Origin: Actinoplanes auranticolor
GTDB lineage: Bacteria; Actinomycetota; Actinomycetes; Mycobacteriales; Micromonosporaceae
NCBI RefSeq assembly: GCF_018332655.1
Contig: NZ_BOQL01000067.1
Coordinates: 1-64,000, forward strand
Length of the DNA stretch: 64,000 nt
Direction: 5' to 3'
Shown here: positions 60,640 to 64,000 of the stretch, in pieces
Numbering within the stretch: position 1 is the first letter of the stretch
Layout of the letters: each line of letters begins with the position of its first letter
Made by a program: the position numbers and the translations under genes
Notes under the pieces: model-generated
Seen by the model: the letters and a program-made list of their open reading frames with translations, nothing else
What the model was told of the DNA's origin: nothing
Databases searched by the model: none

Positions 60640-61220
60640 CTAGATGGCGCGGGCCGCTTCGGCGACGTCGAGGAGATCGCCACGCAGGCCATCCGGTAGC
60701 CGGCTGCTGAGGTGAGTGGCCTGGTCCCCGAACTGCTGAATCTCGTCGGCGGTCCACGGGCGTACCCGGCCGGCTTCGACCGCGGGGCGGGCACCGGCCG
60801 GCCGGCTCCATTCGCCGTTGGAGTCGAGGTTGTTGCTGTAAGTCCGGCTGCCATCACGCAGTTAGACGTGCACCGCGTGAGCCAGGTGGTGGTGTCGATG
60901 TGGTCCAGGGCCGACAGCAGGCCGGCGTAGGCATCGCGTTGGAAGGCGTCCGGCACGTTTCGGCCGAACCCGACATCGTCGAGTTCTTGCTGGTACCGGC
61001 TGAGCACGCTGAGGCGGCTGGTGGCCTCGTGGACCGCCATCGCCACGACCTCGACCCGGTAGCCGGCCTTGCGGAACAGCTCGAGGTTGTTCTGCGCGGC
61101 CTCGGGCGTGCGCAGGGTCGTGCTGAGCACCACGTTGTACCGGTTGGCGATGCAGTGTTCTTCGGCCACCTCGACCCACGCTTGATCGGGTTGAGGTTGA
61201 AGGCGTCGGCTGCAATAGGA
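60640..61220 (-). pseudogene. Zeta-toxin-like kinase, 5'-truncated and frameshifted
   Basis: Minus-strand content reads EEHCIANRYNVVLSTTLRTP, FRKAGYRVEVVAMAVHEA and FQRDAYAGLLSALDHID, the downstream half of a zeta-toxin/UDP-GlcNAc-kinase-like protein. After a frameshift near 60860 it continues SNNLDSNGEWSRPAGAR and WTADEIQQFGDQATHL to a stop at 60640. The P-loop-bearing N-terminus is missing because the next gene starts there. No epsilon-like antitoxin is adjacent. The gene cannot make an active toxin. Confidence 0.72.
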
Positions 61221-61222
61221 GC

Positions 61223-62980
61223 GTGAAGCCTTCGCTACAGCCGGTCAGGGACGCCAGCCTCACGTCGGTTCACCGGGCGGTCGAGCCGTTCCAGTACCGC
61301 CCGGAGAAGCTGCGTCTGCTGGTCTCGGCGCTCGCAGTAGTAATCGCCACCGCGATCCTGGTGCCGGCTTCCTGGTGGCAGCACGGTGCCCGACTGCTCA
61401 CCGGACCGGGCTGGTGGTGGCTGCCGATCTTGCTGCTGACCGTCGGGTTGGCTGGACTCGGGGAGGCCGCCGTGCGGTGGTGGAGGCGCAGCAGCACCGA
61501 GCGCCAGCGACCAGAGGCCGTACGGACTCCGCTGTTTCTGCACGTCGCGATCCTGCTGTTGATCGCCGTGGCGGTAGCCGCCGCAGTCGCCGCGGGCATG
61601 TGGGCGCTGTTCGGCCAGCCGCGCTTGGCCATCCTGGGGGTCACCCCGGCACCCGGCGCTTCCCCGGGCGGCGTCGGGGTATGGAGCGTGCAAAACACCT
61701 TCGACGCCATGAAGATCGTGCTGTCGGTGGTGGCCGGCATCGGCGGTGTCGTCGCGTTGACGGTCGCCTATCGCAAGCAGGGCCACAGCGAGGCCGCCGA
61801 GCACCGCGAGGACACCAAGCTGTTCAACGACCGCTTCGGCAAGGCCTCCGACCATCTCGGCTCTGACAGAGCCGCGGTCCGCTTAGCTGGGGTGTACGCG
61901 ATGGCCGGCCTCGCCGACGACTGGGAAGACGGTCGACAGACCTGCATCGACGTCCTCTGCGCTTACCTGCGCATGCCCTACACCCCACCCCCGCCCGACT
62001 CGACTACCCATGGCGGCAGGTCTGGGGCGATCGAGGTGCCAGGACTTCCCCTGAGCCGTCCGCACGACAGCAGTAACGATGATCACGACGCCTACCAGGA
62101 GCGGCAGGTCCGCCATACCGTGCTAGCCCTTATTCGCCAGCACATCCAGCCTGCCGATGCTGATGGCCGGCCGCGTTGGCACGGTCACCTCTTCGACCTC
62201 CGTGGCGCTGTCCTCGACGGCGGTGATCTGCGCGGCATCGACGTCACCACCGGCACGGTTCTCGACCTCACGGACGCCACCTTTCCGCATGGCAAGGTCG
62301 ACTTCACCCGAGCAACCTTTTCCGGCGGCACGGTTCACCTCGCCCGCGCCAGGTTGTCGGGCGGCACGGTCAACTTCTCCGGCGCGAAGTTTTCCGGCGG
62401 CACGGTCGACTTCTTCGGCGCCATGTTCTCCGGCGGCACGGTCAACTTCAGCCAGGCAGAGTTCCGGGGCACGGTCAACTTCACCCGCGCGACGTTCACC
62501 GGCGGCATCGTCGACTTCTCCGAGGCGACGTTCTCCGGCGGCCAAGTCGCCTTCTCCGACGCAACTTTCTCCGATGGCATGGTCAACTTCACCCGCGCGA
62601 CGTTCACGGGCGGCATCGTCGACTTCGACCAGGCGACGCTCTCCGGCGGCACAGTCGCCTTCTACCGCGCAGGGTTCACAGGCGGCAAAGTCACCTTCGC
62701 CGGCGCGACGCTATCCGGTGGCACGGTGGCCTTCTACAGCACGACGTTCTCCGGCGGCAAGGTCACCTTCGCCGGCGCAACGTTCTCCGGCGGCATAGTG
62801 AACTTTCACTCTGCGGCCTTCTACGGCGGCCTCGTCAGCCTTGCCTACGGGGATTTCAAGGGCACCCAGATCATGTTGAGCGAGCCGAGGGTGTGGAGGG
62901 TGCCGCCAGAGGGGATCGACGGCTCGGAGCTGGGGGTTACGTGGCCGTCATCGGAGCTACTTGGCATGATCGACTCATAG
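61223..62980 (+). CDS. Membrane protein with C-terminal pentapeptide-type beta-helix
   Basis: A 585-residue protein. Four hydrophobic segments lie at about 33-50 (LVSALAVVIATAILVPA), 66-85 (LPILLLTVGLAGLG), 104-125 (VAILLLIAVAVAAAVAAGM) and 165-182 (IVLSVVAGIGGVVALTVA). A cytosolic helical domain follows, with the conserved-looking FNDRFGKASDHLGSDRAAVR and GVYAMAGLADDWEDGRQTCI, often found before pentapeptide repeats in actinobacteria. Residues about 350-545 are some fifteen 12-residue repeats of the ATFSGGTVNFTR kind. The last 40 residues are unique. The GTG start has AGGAG 2-7 bases upstream and cuts off the zeta remnant. Function is unknown. Beta-helices of this kind can mimic DNA or act as scaffolds. 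Confidence 0.82.
   Translation: MKPSLQPVRDASLTSVHRAVEPFQYRPEKLRLLVSALAVVIATAILVPASWWQHGARLLTGPGWWWLPILLLTVGLAGLGEAAVRWWRRSSTERQRPEAVRTPLFLHVAILLLIAVAVAAAVAAGMWALFGQPRLAILGVTPAPGASPGGVGVWSVQNTFDAMKIVLSVVAGIGGVVALTVAYRKQGHSEAAEHREDTKLFNDRFGKASDHLGSDRAAVRLAGVYAMAGLADDWEDGRQTCIDVLCAYLRMPYTPPPPDSTTHGGRSGAIEVPGLPLSRPHDSSNDDHDAYQERQVRHTVLALIRQHIQPADADGRPRWHGHLFDLRGAVLDGGDLRGIDVTTGTVLDLTDATFPHGKVDFTRATFSGGTVHLARARLSGGTVNFSGAKFSGGTVDFFGAMFSGGTVNFSQAEFRGTVNFTRATFTGGIVDFSEATFSGGQVAFSDATFSDGMVNFTRATFTGGIVDFDQATLSGGTVAFYRAGFTGGKVTFAGATLSGGTVAFYSTTFSGGKVTFAGATFSGGIVNFHSAAFYGGLVSLAYGDFKGTQIMLSEPRVWRVPPEGIDGSELGVTWPSSELLGMIDS
62278..62853 (+). repeat. Tandem 36-bp coding repeats
   Basis: About fifteen degenerate 36-base units encode 12-residue blocks with the pattern A-x-F-(S/T)-G-G-x-V-x-F-x-x. 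One unit is a residue short (EFRGTVNFTR). They build the C-terminal beta-helix of the membrane protein. Confidence 0.8.
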
Positions 62981-63061
62981 GCAGCACTATCGTCACCTCC
63001 CCGCGGGGTAAATGCAGTACCTACGCTCGCTCGGTGACACCGCTGGCCGGGGTCCGGCCGG

Positions 63062-63590
63062 GTGGACGATGCCATCGAGGTCCGTAACGGGCTCACCACC
63101 AAGGTCAACCCGCAGTTGGCGACGACCTTCCCCGATGGCTCCGTCGAGGTGGTGCAGCTCTGGTTCGACACCGAGCCGCTGTGGGAGCACACCGCTCAGG
63201 TGCTGCCGTGCCTGATCAACGTGCGCGCCGCGGTCAAGGTGATCCCCCGCAACTTAGGCCCCGGCGATATCAGCGCCGCGTTCGGGGCGCCGTTCATTGA
63301 CGACGCCTACGTGCAGCAGTTGTTGCAGAGGCCCTGCACGATCCCGGCCTGCGCGTCAAGCATTCCGGCGGCTCCGCGGGCAGCGCCACGGCGTGCAGGC
63401 CGCTTTACCCGGGGCAGCGCCGGCATGGCCGCTCCAGACCTGGCGCAGCGGCTGCTGACTGAGACCCCGATCCGGGTGCTCTACGAGGTTGGAGAGGGAA
63501 AGCGGGCCGTAGACGTGGAGGCCACCGCCGCCGCGCAGGTTAAGGCCGCTGAACTCGAGGAACGCTGCGCGGCCTGGGTATGGGAGGTCG
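63062..63590 (+). pseudogene. Fragment of a helicase/N12-class DNA methylase (COG4646-like)
   Basis: The first part reads INVRAAVKVIPRNLGPGDIS and AAFGAPFIDDAYVQQLLQ, and the last part APDLAQRLLTETPIRVLYEV, VDVEATAAAQVKAAELEERC and AAWVWE. These match, in order, the middle of large DEAD-type helicase/adenine methylases of actinobacterial phages and plasmids. The stretch between them has shifted frame (RVKHSGGSAGSA), and the protein breaks off after WVWE where the family continues. Both ends of the gene are missing. Confidence 0.62.
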
Positions 63591-63693
63591 GCATCAGCAA
63601 CACCGACCAGCGAGAGTCACCGGCCTAATCGTGCAAGCAATCCACGTAGAATTGCTCACTCACAGGCTCGATCTCGCTGTGAAGGTCCAGTGG

Positions 63694-64000
63694 TCACTGT
63701 GTCGCGATGCGTTCTGCGCGGCACAGTCCGCAGGTCGAAGCGCGACGGCCTCGATGGTCCGGGCATATGTCTTCCGCTGACGGCTGCGGCGATGCAATGG
63801 CGTCTACGGCTGTCTGTACCGGAGTGCCGCGAAAGCTGGGGCGGCGTTCGATGTCGGCCTGTTCACGGCGCATCCAGTTGCGCCAGGTGGCGAGCCAGTC
63901 GGTTTTCCGTCCTCGCTGTCCGGGTTGCGCTTTCCAGTAGTCGATGAAGGCTTCGGTAGCGGCTCGTCCGACATCTGGGGTGTTCTCTCGCGCCCAGGCG
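63694..64000 (-). CDS. C-terminal part of a replication-type protein, running off the right edge
   Basis: The minus strand has an open frame from the window edge to a TGA at 63694, about 101 residues without a start inside the window. Content: ATEAFIDYWKAQPGQRGRKT, DWLATWRNWMRREQADIERR and a tail with a CPDHRG / CGLCRAERIATQ zinc-like cysteine cluster. The FxDYWxAxPGxxGxKxDWxxTWRNWxR pattern is typical of the C-terminus of phage and plasmid replication-organiser proteins. This suggests that another mobile-element replication module continues to the right. Confidence 0.7.
   Translation of the reverse strand, partial: AWARENTPDVGRAATEAFIDYWKAQPGQRGRKTDWLATWRNWMRREQADIERRPSFRGTPVQTAVDAIASPQPSAEDICPDHRGRRASTCGLCRAERIATQ

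Noticed and set aside
62278..62853. Regular 36-bp repeats resembling a CRISPR array
   Set aside because: The units are contiguous, in frame, degenerate and coding for a beta-helix; there are no unique spacers between identical repeats and no cas genes.
1..64000. tRNA, rRNA or integrase/att site marking an integrated element
   Set aside because: I found no tRNA-like cloverleaf, rRNA, tyrosine or serine integrase, or long direct repeats at plausible borders, so plasmid or integrated state cannot be decided here.

Overview
The window is very GC-rich, with actinomycete codon use, frequent GTG starts and many 1-8 bp stop/start overlaps. The gene families (SCO6880/PrgI-type transfer protein, DUF6112-like membrane protein, DUF4192, DUF932, CHAT-TPR and Trypco1-trypsin-STAND proteins) point to a filamentous actinomycete. 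Micromonosporaceae (Actinoplanes/Micromonospora-like) is my best guess, by inference only. Most of the window reads as one large conjugative element (plasmid or integrative element) carrying several signalling/conflict modules. The first 1.5 kb (MerR regulator plus quinone oxidoreductase) looks like ordinary chromosomal or cargo DNA.

Layout: 0.1-1.6 kb MerR and oxidoreductase; 1.7-2.95 kb truncated IS21 remnant and a gene fragment; 3.3-9.2 kb plasmid maintenance block (DUF932, Cys-rich 467-aa protein, DUF4192, ParB-like); 9.3-14.6 kb minus-strand operon with a giant CHAT-TPR protease-like protein, a small Cys/His protein and a 3-TM protein; 14.7-15.1 kb dead serine hydrolase; 15.4-18.2 kb replication block (coupled 92-aa protein, primase-polymerase, two SSB proteins); 18.6-24.1 kb membrane-anchored NACHT-HEAT protein; 24.5-25.1 kb hypothetical; 25.7-33.2 kb five-gene minus-strand operon SLOG-TM, TIR, MoxR ATPase, vWA-like, NB-ARC-TPR; 33.5-37.2 kb transposon remnants, small element genes, a structured non-coding stretch and an intact IS5/IS427-type insertion; 37.3-42.3 kb coiled-coil accessory protein, candidate oriT and MobF relaxase; 42.4-46.8 kb Trypco1 and trypsin-nSTAND-WD40 pair; 47-47.9 kb MarR with a decayed partner; 48.3-59.6 kb an eleven-gene minus-strand type IV secretion operon; 60-63.6 kb decayed coupling protein, zeta toxin and helicase-methylase remnants around an intact pentapeptide-repeat membrane protein; 63.7 kb to the edge, the end of a replication-type gene.

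The transfer genes make a coherent single-strand-type conjugation machine: MobF relaxase-helicase, VirD4-like coupling protein, VirB4-like ATPase, PrgI/SCO6880 protein, VirB6-like membrane protein, a small pilin-like membrane protein, and a secreted transglycosylase/M23 hydrolase to open the wall. ParB-like, SSB and primase-polymerase proteins would serve maintenance and complementary-strand synthesis.

The most interesting content is (1) the TIR/SLOG-TM/MoxR/vWA/NB-ARC-TPR operon, which combines Thoeris-like signalling parts with a MoxR-vWA-STAND module; (2) three further unrelated conflict-type modules (CHAT-TPR, NACHT-HEAT, trypsin-nSTAND-WD40) on the same element; and (3) a dispersed conserved inverted-repeat element, four copies 124-154 bp upstream of four different genes, that may be a global operator or a structured leader RNA. 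All functions are read from the sequence by eye; no database search was run.
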